From: Roseivirga sp. UBA6061
GTDB taxonomy: Bacteria > Bacteroidota > Bacteroidia > Cytophagales > Cyclobacteriaceae
NCBI GenBank assembly: GCA_002427745.1
Contig: DIYF01000147.1
Span: forward strand, 1 to 64,000
Length of the DNA stretch: 64,000 bases
Reading direction: 5' to 3'
Part shown: in pieces, positions 44,082 to 53,493 of the stretch
Position numbering within the stretch: the first letter of the stretch is position 1
Layout: every line of letters starts with the position of its first letter
Translations under genes and position numbers: made by a program
The notes under the pieces: generated by a model
The model's database searches: none
The model's input: the letters and a program-made list of their open reading frames with translations, nothing else
What the model was told of the DNA's origin: nothing

Positions 44082-44791
44082 CCCTGAAATCGATCATCAT
44101 AGATGATGAGCCACTGGCCAGAAATCTGCTGAAGGATTTTGCCGGGAAAGTGTCTTTCCTGGAAATATCAGGTGCTTTTTCCAATGGGGTGGAGGCGCTG
44201 CAATATCTTCAGCAGCACGAGGTTGACCTGGTGTTTTTGGACATTCAGATGCCGGACATAACCGGGCTTGAGTTACTACGCACTTTATCGTCTCCGCCCG
44301 GGGTGATTTTCACAACCGCCTATGCCGAGTATGCTGTGGAAGGCTTTAATCTCGATGCGGTAGATTATCTGTTGAAGCCTTTTGACTTTCCCCGTTTTTT
44401 AAAAGCAGTAAATAAAGTGATGGAACTTCAGCTCTTGAAGAACCAATCGAGAGTAAAAACAGATCGGCAGGAAGATGATTTCCTGTTTGTAAAAGATGGT
44501 CGGGAGCTGGTCAAAGTCTACTTTGATGAAATCGACTATATCCAGGGTCAGAAAGACTATGTGCTTTTTAAAACTCAGTCGAAAAAGCTACTTAGCCTCA
44601 TGAATATGAAAGATCTGGAAAGAGATTTACCTCAGGAGAAGTTTTTGAGAATCCATCAGTCCTTCATCATAAATACTCTTAAGATTCAATCTGCTTCCGG
44701 TGACCAGGTAAAAGTGGCGGATGAGTGGCTGAGTGTCAGTCAGAGCTATAAGCAGTCTTTTAAAGCCTTTTTGTCCCGGTACAAACGCTGA
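44078..44791 (+). CDS. LytTR-family response regulator
   Basis: 237 aa. Receiver: IIDDEPLARNLLKDF, Asp in LVFLDIQMPD (about 53-62), DYLLKPF. LytTR domain about 130-235 (DEIDYIQGQKDYVLF, FLRIHQSFIINTLKI, SVSQSYKQSFKAFL). Partner of the preceding kinase. Ends 72 nt before sdaA. Confidence 0.9.
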   Translation: MTLKSIIIDDEPLARNLLKDFAGKVSFLEISGAFSNGVEALQYLQQHEVDLVFLDIQMPDITGLELLRTLSSPPGVIFTTAYAEYAVEGFNLDAVDYLLKPFDFPRFLKAVNKVMELQLLKNQSRVKTDRQEDDFLFVKDGRELVKVYFDEIDYIQGQKDYVLFKTQSKKLLSLMNMKDLERDLPQEKFLRIHQSFIINTLKIQSASGDQVKVADEWLSVSQSYKQSFKAFLSRYKR

Positions 44792-44811
44792 TACCAATTA
44801 TTCAATCCAAT

Positions 44812-44852
44812 CGTTTTCAAACGTTTGCACAAATGCATTAGCTTTGCACAAA
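44812..44852 (+). promoter_or_regulatory. Promoter and operator-like repeats upstream of sdaA
   Basis: CGTTT-TC-AAACG palindrome (44812-44823) followed by two direct copies of TTTGCACAAA (44824-44833 and 44843-44852, 19 nt apart). TAGCTTTG at 44839-44846 fits the TAnnTTTG -7 element and overlaps the second copy. ATG is 17 nt downstream. Confidence 0.5.
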
Positions 44853-44862
44853 ATGTAAGAGA

Positions 44863-45762
44863 ATGAGCTTTCTGTTTGATGATTTTAAGGGTTGGAAGGC
44901 CTATTGTGAGGCCCGTGATCTGCAGCTTTACGAGCCGGTGATAGAATACGAAGTGGTTCAGAAAGAAGCTGATGAAAGCGCTATCTGGGATGGACTCGAC
45001 AGGGCCTATCAGGTAATGAAAGAAGCTGTGAAAACCGGACTTACAGAAGATATGACCTCCCGGTCCGGCATGGTGAATAACGGAGCCAAAAAAGTCTACA
45101 ATCATTCTCTTACAGTTCTTTCAAAAGAATTCCAGGTGCTGATTTCCAGAGCCCTGGCTGCTAAAGAAGTCAACTCCTGTATGGGAAGGGTGGTAGCCGC
45201 TCCAACGGCTGGAGCTTCAGGTATTTTGCCCGGAGTAATGGTGACCCTTCAGGAGCTCCACGGCCTGTCTGATAAAAAGATCATGGAGGGGCTGTTGATA
45301 GGAGCCGGCATTGCCCTGATTATGGAAAAGAGAGCCTCCATTGCCGGAGCAGTCGGAGGCTGTCAGGCCGAAACCGGTAGTGCAGCAGCTATGGGAGCCG
45401 GAGCCATGGTTTATTGCCTGGGCGGGAACATCGATCAGGTCTTCAATGCTGTGGCCATTACCATCCAGTGCATGCTGGGGCTTATTTGTGATCCGGTGGC
45501 CGGTTTGGTAGAGGTGCCCTGTGTGGTACGCAATGCGAGTGCTGCTGCCATTGCCAATAGCTCAGCCCAGATAGCCCTGGCAGATGTCAGTGCTGTCATT
45601 CCCGTAGACGAGTGTGTTGAGGCAATGGGTGAAGTAGGTCAGAGCATGGAAACCCGCTACAAAGAAACCGCCATGGGTGGTCTGGCTACAACGCCTATGG
45701 GGCAGGCTATTTCAAAAAAAGTGCTGATTCAGGATATAGAAATGCTGCCTGATGAAGAATAG
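44863..45762 (+). CDS. sdaAA: L-serine ammonia-lyase (iron-sulfur), alpha subunit
   Basis: 299 aa. Typical SdaA-alpha blocks: SGMVNNGAKKVYNH, MGRVVAAPTAGASGILPGVM, GGCQAETGSAAAMGAGAM, IQCMLGLICDPVAGLVEVPC and KYKETAMGGLATTP-type end. Cys residues in these blocks bind the [4Fe-4S] cluster that activates serine for deamination to pyruvate. No beta-subunit gene is adjacent, so SdaAB must be encoded elsewhere if the enzyme is two-subunit. Confidence 0.93.
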   Translation: MSFLFDDFKGWKAYCEARDLQLYEPVIEYEVVQKEADESAIWDGLDRAYQVMKEAVKTGLTEDMTSRSGMVNNGAKKVYNHSLTVLSKEFQVLISRALAAKEVNSCMGRVVAAPTAGASGILPGVMVTLQELHGLSDKKIMEGLLIGAGIALIMEKRASIAGAVGGCQAETGSAAAMGAGAMVYCLGGNIDQVFNAVAITIQCMLGLICDPVAGLVEVPCVVRNASAAAIANSSAQIALADVSAVIPVDECVEAMGEVGQSMETRYKETAMGGLATTPMGQAISKKVLIQDIEMLPDEE

Positions 45763-45765
45763 GTA

Positions 45766-45924
45766 TTAAAGATCAGAAGCCTTTACCTTCACAATCTTTC
45801 CTTCTTTCTGGTATACCAGGTAGCCGTCATTGGCAGTCTTGGCTTTGACAAGACGCTCATGCGATAGCTCGAGACCTTTCTCGAATTTTTTAACGAACTC
45901 TGATTTGTTATTCTCCTGTTCCAT
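45766..45924 (-). CDS. 52-aa ORF overlapping the zeta-toxin-like gene
   Basis: Starts MEQENNKSEFVKKFEKGLEL and ends NDGYLVYQKEGKIVKVKASDL. Its ATG overlaps the last 17 nt of the kinase gene in another frame and the stop is TAA at 45766. The C-terminal YLVYQKEGKIVKV resembles small proteins I recall next to chromosomal zeta-like kinases. It may be an antitoxin or companion protein. Shorter than common ORF cut-offs. Confidence 0.65.
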   Translation of the reverse strand: MEQENNKSEFVKKFEKGLELSHERLVKAKTANDGYLVYQKEGKIVKVKASDL

Positions 45925-46492
45925 AAGCTGCTACAAAGCTAGTCCATTTTTCCCAATCTGATATATACCGGTCGCTTCCCTTGATTCCCGAAGCCATTAA
46001 TTCGTGCTTCTCCTGAGAGTTGTCAATCACCATCCATTCATCTACCTGGTCCAGGTACAGTCTGAAAAGATTCTCCAGTCCACGGAGGTAACGCCTTTTA
46101 ATAACCGGCTCTTTGATGTTATGACCTCCTTCGCTTACTCTTAGTTTAACCCGTTCAATGGCAAGGTCCAAGCTGTCAAGCCAGAAAAAGACCAGAATTA
46201 CCCGGTATCCCCGCTTTCTGGCAAGTTTGATTTTGCTGAGGTAGCTGCGGGTGGCGAGTGTGGTTTCAAAAGCAAAATCCACTTTCTTTTCAATCAGTTC
46301 ATCCATGCGGTGCAGCATAATTCTGCCGGCCTCAAAAGCCACTTTTTCAGGTTGAAAAGGCGAGAGCCCCCGGGCGATTTCATCAGCATTCACAAACTCG
46401 TGTACGTTCAGAATCTCAGGAAGTATTGTAAAAGAGGCGGTGGTTTTACCCGCACCATTACAGCCTGCTATGATATAGATGGTTGGAGCCAT
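45908..46492 (-). CDS. Zeta-toxin-like P-loop kinase
   Basis: 194 aa. Walker A GCNGAGKTT (about 9-17), then EFVNADEIARGLSPFQPEKVAFEAGR and FAFETTLATRSY, the substrate-binding pattern of zeta toxins, with a conserved Arg-rich lid region (RVKLRVSEGGHNIKEPVIKRRYLRG). Zeta/PezT toxins phosphorylate UDP-N-acetylglucosamine and block cell-wall synthesis; chromosomal relatives may have other targets. Overlaps a 52-aa ORF. Confidence 0.82.
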   Translation of the reverse strand: MAPTIYIIAGCNGAGKTTASFTILPEILNVHEFVNADEIARGLSPFQPEKVAFEAGRIMLHRMDELIEKKVDFAFETTLATRSYLSKIKLARKRGYRVILVFFWLDSLDLAIERVKLRVSEGGHNIKEPVIKRRYLRGLENLFRLYLDQVDEWMVIDNSQEKHELMASGIKGSDRYISDWEKWTSFVAAYGTGE

Positions 46493-46525
46493 GTCTGCAA
46501 TAACGCCAATTGGAATGGAATTGTC

Positions 46526-46987
46526 TTAACGATCCTTTACCGTCACCAGACCTATCTCGATCAGGTAGTCAACTGAGAAAGTCCAGATCACTGCCCAGAA
46601 AAGACCGAAGACGAACATATAAAAGAAAACCTGCTTTCTGGGGGCGCCTACTGAGGATACCAATAAAGAGCCACCTACCGGGGAGAGTATTAAGGGAGTA
46701 AGAAAACAGGTGCCGATGATGCCGTACTTTTTCCAGGTGGTCACCATACGCCTGCTTCGCTTCGAGAATTTTTTAGGCTTTTTAATAAAGAAAGGGATGA
46801 TGTTTTTCTTGATCTTTTCCCCCACAAAGGTGAAGAGCGTTACACTGGTCATCAGTCCTGCCACCGTGACAATAATAATCTCGAGCTTACTCATACCGGC
46901 TGCCGGCCCCAGAATGGGCGGGAAAATCGATTTGATACAAGCTAACAGAAAAATACCCAGGTAACTCAGAACCTCTTCCAACATCAA
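46526..46987 (-). CDS. Small integral membrane protein, putative small multidrug export family
   Basis: 153 aa with about four membrane segments. A Pro/Gly re-entrant-like segment near the N-terminus (CIKSIFPPILGPAAGM) and another at 95-112 (LTPLILSPVGGSLLVSSVG), plus a basic cytoplasmic loop (KKPKKFSKRSRR). The repeated P-G-containing half-helices resemble the small multi-drug export family, but I am not certain. Its ATG overlaps the antiporter stop by 4 nt. Confidence 0.55.
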   Translation of the reverse strand: MMLEEVLSYLGIFLLACIKSIFPPILGPAAGMSKLEIIIVTVAGLMTSVTLFTFVGEKIKKNIIPFFIKKPKKFSKRSRRMVTTWKKYGIIGTCFLTPLILSPVGGSLLVSSVGAPRKQVFFYMFVFGLFWAVIWTFSVDYLIEIGLVTVKDR

Positions 46988-47925
46988 CTCAGAATGACAA
47001 ACATATATACTCCGTAAAAAGTCAACAGGATGATACCTGAGACTGTTCCCAGTCTTTTACGAAAAATCATAAGGGGAAGGATGCCAAAAGTGAGCCCTAA
47101 CATCCAGATAATGTCTCCTTTCAGTATGGCTTCATTCACGGGGAGCATTCTTACCATGCTGGTAACCCCCAGAATAGACAGGATATTGAAGATATTCGAG
47201 CCCAGCAGATTACCCAGTGCCAGGTCTGTCTCTCCTTTGCGGGCTGCTATGATCGAGGTGATCAATTCGGGCAGGCTGGTGCCTAAAGCCAGTATCGTCA
47301 GTCCTATTATGCGTTCCGATACACCCAGGTTGGTTGCCAGTTTTTCAGCACTGTCTATAAACCAGTCGCTGCCAAAATAGAGACATGCCCCACCCAGTGC
47401 AATGAGAAAGAGGTCTTTTATCCTTTCAAACCGGTCCTCGTTGCCATCGGGCATTTCCACATCCAGTTTGATCTGATCCTTTTTGGTGTAAATAATCAGG
47501 AAGGTGATGTACGAGATGAGCAGAGAGAAAAGTACGATTCCTTCCCAGCGTTCTAAGGCACCATCCAGAATAAAGAGGTACAGCAAAATGGAGGCAGCAA
47601 AGGTAACCGGCCAGTCTCTTCTGGCAGTGACCTTATTGATGGGTATGGATCCGAGCAATGAGGCCACCCCGAGCACCAGGGCCAGGTTTGAAATATTCGA
47701 GCCCACCACATTGCCCATGGCGAAGTCCGGTACCCCTTTCAGGGCGGCACTCAGGCTTACCAGCATTTCGGGGGCCGAGGTACTGAAGGCCACAATGGTC
47801 AGCCCCACTACAAGGGTGCTTACGTTAAAGCGCAATGCCATTCTGGAAGCCCCGCGTACCAGTACATCACCCCCTAAGATAAGGGTGGCCAGGCCAATAA
47901 GCAGAATGACAATATCTAACGCCAT
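46984..47925 (-). CDS. Calcium/sodium antiporter (YrbG-like, CaCA family)
   Basis: 313 aa, ten membrane segments in two inverted halves. Alpha-1 repeat: GLTIVAFSTSAPEMLVSL..GNVVGSNISNLALVLG. Alpha-2 repeat: GLTILALGTSLPELITSI..GNLLGSNIFNILSILG. Each repeat carries the acidic residue and GS-N pattern for cation binding. Exchanges Na+ or H+ for Ca2+. Co-transcribed with the small membrane protein. Separated by 3 nt from upp upstream on the same strand. Confidence 0.93.
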   Translation of the reverse strand: MALDIVILLIGLATLILGGDVLVRGASRMALRFNVSTLVVGLTIVAFSTSAPEMLVSLSAALKGVPDFAMGNVVGSNISNLALVLGVASLLGSIPINKVTARRDWPVTFAASILLYLFILDGALERWEGIVLFSLLISYITFLIIYTKKDQIKLDVEMPDGNEDRFERIKDLFLIALGGACLYFGSDWFIDSAEKLATNLGVSERIIGLTILALGTSLPELITSIIAARKGETDLALGNLLGSNIFNILSILGVTSMVRMLPVNEAILKGDIIWMLGLTFGILPLMIFRKRLGTVSGIILLTFYGVYMFVILS

Positions 47926-47928
47926 GAA

Positions 47929-48570
47929 TTATAGTTTGGAACCGAAGGAAAGATCTCCGGCATCACCCAGCCCGGGTACAATATAAGATTGGTCATTCAA
48001 TTTTTCGTCTACAGCGCAGGTCCAGAGGTGGTAATCCATGCTAAGCGAACTCTCAACATGTTCAATGCCTTCAGGTGCCGCTATCACAGATGCCAGGTGA
48101 AGACTCCCGGGTTGGCCATGACTCATCAGAGAGTCTATGGTTTTTACCAGTGATTTTCCGGTGGCTAACATGGGGTCAATCACAATGACGGTTTTGCCGG
48201 TGAGGTCCGGGGCGGCCTGGTAGTTCAGTACTGCTTCCACATCGGCACCTTCTTCTACACGCCAGGCTCCGATAAAGCCGGCACCGGCCTGGTCAAATAT
48301 CTCCAGAAAGCCTTCATAAAAGGGTAATGCTGCCCGCATAATGGGTATCAGTACAATCTCATCATGGATCAGGGGAACGGTTGTGTCAGCCAGCGGGGTG
48401 GTGATCACCCTCTTTTCAAATGAGAAGGTTTTTGAAATTTCATAGGCCAGCAGGCTGCCTAATCGTCTGAGGTTAGCTCTGAAACGAAGTCGGTCCTGCT
48501 GTATGCTGGTATCACGGAGTTCGGCCAGAAAGTTGTTAGCTACTGAGTTTTCCTGATTTAAGGCAAACAT
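47929..48570 (-). CDS. upp: Uracil phosphoribosyltransferase
   Basis: 213 aa from the ATG at 48570 (MFALNQENSVANNFLAEL). An in-frame start at 48798 would add 76 residues with no family match and lie over the divergent peptidase gene. PRPP loop VIDPMLATGKS (about 133-143) and the uracil-binding SYIVPGLGDAGDLSFG near the C-terminus are intact. Salvages uracil to UMP. Confidence 0.93.
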   Translation of the reverse strand: MFALNQENSVANNFLAELRDTSIQQDRLRFRANLRRLGSLLAYEISKTFSFEKRVITTPLADTTVPLIHDEIVLIPIMRAALPFYEGFLEIFDQAGAGFIGAWRVEEGADVEAVLNYQAAPDLTGKTVIVIDPMLATGKSLVKTIDSLMSHGQPGSLHLASVIAAPEGIEHVESSLSMDYHLWTCAVDEKLNDQSYIVPGLGDAGDLSFGSKL

Positions 48571-48699
48571 ATAGGTCTTTTGAGACGCCAAATTTACATG
48601 ATTCAGCGAGTCCGTAATACGAAACGCAATCAAAAAGTTATTTATGAGGTCACAGGTGACTAATTGTCCCTTCCTCTTATTTTTGAAAAAAATTAAAGT

Positions 48700-49614
48700 A
48701 TGCACTTCGACCTCCTCCGTACCCTTTGCCAAATCCATGCTCCATCCGGAAATGAAGTGGCGATGAAAGAATTTCTGCTGGACTATGTTGACCAGCATAG
48801 CGCCCGGTGGAAAGTGAAGCCGGAGGTAATCATAGGAGAAGAATTTCAGGACAGCATTTTACTCAGATTCGGTACGCCTCGTACGGCCATTTTTGCTCAT
48901 ATGGACAGCATAGGCTTTACTGTAAGGTACAATGACCAGCTGGTGCCGATTGGGGGACCTAAAGCGGAAAATGGCTATCGCCTTGTGGGGGAGGACAGTA
49001 TGGGGCCTGTTGAATGTGAGTTGTTCAATGACGATGGTAATCTGTTTTACAAATTCCCGAGAGGGATTGACCGGGGTACAGAACTTGTTTTCAAAAGTGA
49101 CTTTAGGGAAACGGCAGATTATGTTCAGTCTTGCTATATGGACAACCGTCTGGGAGTGCTGAATGCACTTAAGGTGGCGGAAACACTGGAAGACGGGGTG
49201 ATTGCCTTTTCATGTTGGGAAGAGCATGGCGGTGGTTCTGTGCCCTACCTTGCCAAGCACATGTATGAACAGTGGGGGGTGAAACAGGCCCTGATTTCCG
49301 ATATCACCTGGGTGACTGAAGGCGTTTTACATGGAGAAGGCGTGGCCATCTCTATGCGTGACCGCAATGTGCCGCGCAGAAGCTTTGTGCAAAAGATCAT
49401 AGGCATTGCCCGGGAGTCCGGAATTGATTTCCAGCTCGAAGTAGAAGGAGCCGGCTCCAGCGATGGCAGAGAACTTCAATTGTCTCCCTATCCGTTTGAC
49501 TGGTGTTTTGTCGGAGCTCCGGAAGATCACGTACACAGTCCTGATGAACGTGTGCATAAACATGACATCGACTGTATGATTGCACTGTATAAGGTGCTCA
49601 TGGAAAAACTTTAG
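48700..49614 (+). CDS. M20/M42-family metallopeptidase
   Basis: 304 aa. It begins [26 protein letters not shown] and shows [11 protein letters not shown] with the first metal ligands, [14 protein letters not shown] and [12 protein letters not shown] (bridging Asp and catalytic Glu-Glu). C-terminal [21 protein letters not shown] carries the last ligand. Resembles M42 glutamyl aminopeptidase-like enzymes. No signal peptide, so cytosolic peptide trimming is likely. Divergent from upp. Confidence 0.85.
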   Translation: MHFDLLRTLCQIHAPSGNEVAMKEFLLDYVDQHSARWKVKPEVIIGEEFQDSILLRFGTPRTAIFAHMDSIGFTVRYNDQLVPIGGPKAENGYRLVGEDSMGPVECELFNDDGNLFYKFPRGIDRGTELVFKSDFRETADYVQSCYMDNRLGVLNALKVAETLEDGVIAFSCWEEHGGGSVPYLAKHMYEQWGVKQALISDITWVTEGVLHGEGVAISMRDRNVPRRSFVQKIIGIARESGIDFQLEVEGAGSSDGRELQLSPYPFDWCFVGAPEDHVHSPDERVHKHDIDCMIALYKVLMEKL

Positions 49615-49716
49615 CGATTTGCAGCTTTCTTCTGCGGACCCTGAACAGGTAAAAGTTATGTCATGATTCAGGCCCGAACCTGCACAACGATTGCATACCA
49701 CATTTAACAAAATGCT

Positions 49717-49745
49717 TTTGGCTAAGGGATGATTTCATAACTTTG
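49717..49745 (+). promoter_or_regulatory. Candidate promoter of hpt
   Basis: TTTG (49717-49720), 17-nt spacer, TAACTTTG (49738-49745): Bacteroidota -33/-7 pattern, 20 nt before the GTG start. Confidence 0.5.
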
Positions 49746-49764
49746 GCGCTCAAGACTTAATCAA

Positions 49765-50304
49765 GTGAATTCGATAACCGTTCGTGACAAGGAATTCGTT
49801 TCCTACCTCACCGAGGACCAGATTCAGCAGCGTATTGTTAAGCTGGCTGAAGAACTTACCACAGACTACAAGGATAAAAATCCCCTTTTTATAGGTGTAC
49901 TCAACGGCTCTTTTATGTTTGTAGCCGACCTGATGAAACAGCTCTCCATTGACTGTGAAATAGCCTTCATCCGGCTTTCAAGCTATGCAGGTATGGAGAG
50001 TACGGGGAATGTCAAACAAGTGCTGGGGCTGCAGGATAATGTTTTTGGCAGACACATTGTCTTGCTGGAAGACATTGTGGACTCAGGACTGACCATGGAG
50101 CAGACCGTAGCGTTTTTTGAGGACCGTGGCCCAAAATCTATAGAGATTGCCACCTTGCTTTTAAAGCCTGAAAGCCTGGAAAAAGATCTGAGCCTTAAAT
50201 ATGTAGGTTTTGAGATTCCGGAGAAGTTTGTGGTGGGCTATGGACTGGATTATGACGGGCACGGACGTAATCTGAAAGATATTTATCAATTAAAGGAGGG
50301 CTAA
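49765..50304 (+). CDS. hpt: Hypoxanthine phosphoribosyltransferase
   Basis: 179 aa, GTG start. PRPP loop VLLEDIVDSGLTM (about 93-105) and KFVVGYGLDYDGHGRNL near the C-terminus. Salvages hypoxanthine (and guanine) to IMP/GMP. Followed after 45 nt by adk, giving a purine-nucleotide pair. Confidence 0.95.
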   Translation: MNSITVRDKEFVSYLTEDQIQQRIVKLAEELTTDYKDKNPLFIGVLNGSFMFVADLMKQLSIDCEIAFIRLSSYAGMESTGNVKQVLGLQDNVFGRHIVLLEDIVDSGLTMEQTVAFFEDRGPKSIEIATLLLKPESLEKDLSLKYVGFEIPEKFVVGYGLDYDGHGRNLKDIYQLKEG

Positions 50305-50349
50305 ACATTCCTTCACTATATTTGACCCCTCAAAAATCCGATCAAGAAA

Positions 50350-50925
50350 ATGGTAAACATCGTTTTATTTGGCCCTCCGGGCGCTGGTAAGGGAACCCAA
50401 AGCGAGCATATAATCCAAAAATATGGTTTGAAACACATCTCCACCGGTGACCTTTTCAGGAAGCACCTGGGAGAAGGTACTCAGCTGGGTAAAGAAGCCA
50501 GATCTTATATGGATAATGGAAAACTGGTACCCGATGAAGTGGTCATCGGTATGGTAGATGAGACGATAAATGAGCATAAAGATGCTCCCGGTTTCATCTT
50601 TGATGGTTTCCCAAGAACAGTGGCTCAGGCAGAAGCACTGGACAAGCTGCTGGCAGGTCATCATACAGACATTGCCTGTATGATAGAACTGGATGTACCG
50701 CAGGATGAGCTGAAGAAGAGGTTACTGGAAAGAGGTAAAACCTCAGGCAGAGCTGATGACCAGAATGAAGAAAAAATCAACGTGCGGATCCAGGAGTATC
50801 TTAATAAGACCGTACCTGTGGCAAAATTCTATGCCGGCCAGGACAAAAACTGTAAGATCAATGGAGTGGGTTCTATTGAAGGAATCTTCGGTGACATCGT
50901 AAAGGCGATGGATACCCACTATTAG
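50350..50925 (+). CDS. adk: Adenylate kinase
   Basis: 191 aa. P-loop GPPGAGKGTQ (about 7-16), HISTGDLFR, GFPRTVAQAEALD and RADDQNEEKINVR. The lid is the short, zinc-free form, which explains the length below ~215 aa. Catalyses ATP + AMP to 2 ADP. Confidence 0.96.
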   Translation: MVNIVLFGPPGAGKGTQSEHIIQKYGLKHISTGDLFRKHLGEGTQLGKEARSYMDNGKLVPDEVVIGMVDETINEHKDAPGFIFDGFPRTVAQAEALDKLLAGHHTDIACMIELDVPQDELKKRLLERGKTSGRADDQNEEKINVRIQEYLNKTVPVAKFYAGQDKNCKINGVGSIEGIFGDIVKAMDTHY

Positions 50926-50949
50926 TCCTTCGTAAAAAATATTAATTTG

Positions 50950-50979
50950 AAGATGATCGGTACTCCGGTCATCTTTTTT
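50950..50979 (+). terminator. Terminator after adk
   Basis: AAGATGA-T-CGG / CCG-G-TCATCTT hairpin with a 4-nt loop, then TTTTG. Confidence 0.8.
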
Positions 50980-51054
50980 GTTTTAAGCACATTAGATCAG
51001 GCTTACAGGATACACGCAGACAGAATGACCTGAAACCTGATAAATCTACCGGAA

Positions 51055-52047
51055 ATGGGAAACTCGAATTTTATTGATCATGTGAGGCTGTATTGCCGTT
51101 CGGGCAATGGTGGGGCCGGAGGGCTGAGTTTTCGCAGAGAAAAGCACGTACCATTGGGTGGCCCTGATGGAGGTAACGGTGGTCGCGGAGGGCATGTAAT
51201 CCTCAAAGGAAATAATCAATTGTGGACCCTGCTTCACCTGCGTTACCGTAAGCATATCTTTGCTGAAAATGGCCAGAATGGTTCCGGTCATGGTAGCTCG
51301 GGCTCTGATGGTAAAGATATTGTGCTGGAGGTGCCGCTGGGTACCGTTGCGAAAGACACGGAGACGGGAGAGGTACTTTTCGAAATTACGGCACATGATG
51401 AGGAGAGAATTCTGGCTAAGGGAGGTCGGGGTGGATTAGGCAATTCCAACTTTGCTACTTCTACCAATCAGGCTCCCCGTTATGCACAACCGGGAGAACC
51501 CGGGGTAGAACAACAGAATATCCTCGAGCTTAAACTCCTGGCTGATGTTGGTCTTGTGGGCTTTCCCAATGCTGGTAAGTCTACATTACTTTCGGTAGTA
51601 TCCGCTGCCAAGCCCGAAATAGCCGACTATCCCTTTACTACCCTGGTGCCCAACCTGGGGGTGGTTTCTTATCGGGATCATAAGTCTTTTGTTATGGCAG
51701 ATATACCCGGAATAATTGAGGGGGCTGCCGATGGTAAAGGGCTTGGGCTGAGGTTTCTCAGGCATATCGAACGAAACTCTATTCTGTTGTTTCTGGTACC
51801 CGCAGATGCAGATGACATTGCGAAAGAATACGAAATCCTTCTGGCCGAATTGGGCAGGTACAATCCCGAATTATTGGATAAAAAGAGACTTCTGGCGATC
51901 TCTAAATGTGATATGCTGGATGAAGAGATGATAGAGGAAATGAAGGAACTGCTGCCTGAAGGAGTATCCGCTATGTTTATATCCTCTGTGGCCAATCAGG
52001 GGGTAACAGAACTCAAGGACGAAATCTGGAAAGCTATAAACAGTTAG
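51055..52047 (+). CDS. obgE: GTPase Obg/CgtA
   Basis: 330 aa. The Gly-rich Obg domain fills residues 1-158 ([32 protein letters not shown]). G domain: G1 GFPNAGKST (about 166-174), G3 DIPGII and G4-position SKCDML (SKCD in place of the usual NKxD). Essential GTPase in 50S ribosome maturation and stress responses. No C-terminal OCT extension. Typical length for Bacteroidota. Confidence 0.95.
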   Translation: MGNSNFIDHVRLYCRSGNGGAGGLSFRREKHVPLGGPDGGNGGRGGHVILKGNNQLWTLLHLRYRKHIFAENGQNGSGHGSSGSDGKDIVLEVPLGTVAKDTETGEVLFEITAHDEERILAKGGRGGLGNSNFATSTNQAPRYAQPGEPGVEQQNILELKLLADVGLVGFPNAGKSTLLSVVSAAKPEIADYPFTTLVPNLGVVSYRDHKSFVMADIPGIIEGAADGKGLGLRFLRHIERNSILLFLVPADADDIAKEYEILLAELGRYNPELLDKKRLLAISKCDMLDEEMIEEMKELLPEGVSAMFISSVANQGVTELKDEIWKAINS

Positions 52048-52099
52048 GGCCCGCCATATTGGCAAGCCCTGAAACTGTCTGTTTTGAATTAAGAAAATA

Positions 52100-53233
52100 C
52101 TAGTTGGCAGCAGGTGCTGTAATATCTTCTCCGGCTTCGAGTCTTTTCAGAAATCCCTCAAGTACCGGCTTGTTATTGGCAGGAAGATTGGGGTTGGCCA
52201 GGCATTCCTTTTCATATTTCACAGCCTTCTTGAAATCGCCATTGGCAGAATAAGCTCTGGCAAGTCCATGCTGTGCAAATATGTTGGTATCCCACTTCTT
52301 GTACATTTTCTTGAATACTTCCAGGGCTTTCTCATCCTCTTCAAGGGTGATCAGCTGGTTACCGTAGGCATACACATTGTTGGGTTGAACAGTCGGGTGA
52401 TCCACCATTTCTGCCATTACTGCATAGGCTTCTTCATTTCGCTCAAGAGCAAAAAGCACACTGCCTTTTACGTTCAGCGTGTTGGCATTTTTGGTGCCAT
52501 TGACTGCCTGATCTGCCCAGATAAGCGCCTGATCCAGGTATACATTGTTAGCCACACAATATTGCGCTGCGCTCAAAGGTCCCTGAAAACCAAAACCGGT
52601 AGGTCCTCTGAGCATGTCTTTCGCATTTTGCACTACGATGTCATGGACCGCATATTCTACCTTGAACGGTATGCGTTTCTTCTCCCAGTCCAGGGCTACC
52701 GTTGCTGATGTAGCATTGATGTCTATAAAATCAAAAGTCAGGCGCTCTGTCATCGGGTTATCTACTGACTGTACTTTCACTCTCAGGGCATCTTCTGACT
52801 CCTCATACCAGAAGCTTCCCCATGAGCTGGTGTTATTTGAAAATATCACATCAGCCTCTCCGTTTTCGAAATAGGCTACGTGAAAACCGTATGAACCGGC
52901 TTTCAGGTCTTTACCTTCCACCTTTACATCATGACTGAAAGTGATGATGGTGTTCTCATTGGCACCGGCTCTCCAGGGAATCTCCTTGCCATTGCCAAAG
53001 CCCTGCACGGTGTAGCCATAGGGTACAATCTGTCCCCATATTCTTCCCTCACGGTTATTCACTGCGGGCCTGGAGTAGTTAATGGTGATTTTTGAAATGC
53101 CGATTGTCTGACTCACCTCAGCTGCGGGGCTGGCGGCACGGGGTGTGGTAATGGTGTTTTGAGCATAGCACGTTGCTCCAAACATCACAAATGCCACAAC
53201 CAGCGCCAGCCGGTTTAGTATTAGTTTCTTCAT
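52100..53233 (-). CDS. DUF2911 protein with C-terminal TPR-like repeats
   Basis: 377 aa with signal peptide (LVVAFVMFGATCYAQ). DUF2911 core about 30-175: ASPAAEVSQTIGISKITINYSRPAVNNREGRIWG, PWRAGANENTIITFSHDV and SYGFHVAYFENGEADVIFSN. The rest is helical with TPR-like pairs (FKKMYKKWDTNIFAQHGLARAYSANGDFKKAVKYEKECL). Common secreted protein in Cytophagales; function unknown. Converges with obg; 260 bp upstream separate it from grpE. Confidence 0.85.
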   Translation of the reverse strand: MKKLILNRLALVVAFVMFGATCYAQNTITTPRAASPAAEVSQTIGISKITINYSRPAVNNREGRIWGQIVPYGYTVQGFGNGKEIPWRAGANENTIITFSHDVKVEGKDLKAGSYGFHVAYFENGEADVIFSNNTSSWGSFWYEESEDALRVKVQSVDNPMTERLTFDFIDINATSATVALDWEKKRIPFKVEYAVHDIVVQNAKDMLRGPTGFGFQGPLSAAQYCVANNVYLDQALIWADQAVNGTKNANTLNVKGSVLFALERNEEAYAVMAEMVDHPTVQPNNVYAYGNQLITLEEDEKALEVFKKMYKKWDTNIFAQHGLARAYSANGDFKKAVKYEKECLANPNLPANNKPVLEGFLKRLEAGEDITAPAAN

Positions 53234-53493
53234 GGTTTGTTTGAGTTTGGTTTTAAAAAAATCTATCCTTTGACGTCTTTTTTAAAGTCATCGGTTAACA
53301 ACGATGTCAATGTCAAACTAATCATGACTCTTTATGGGCGGTAAATGATGGGGGATTAATCTGCTTTTTAAGTGATAAGTGGTTTGAGTAGTGGCAGTGG
53401 ATTCTTTGGTACAGATCCGATCATGTCATAATGACATTCATTTCTACTTGGCAGTATAATTGCTGTCTGGCAGACGGTTTTTTTGATAGAGAA

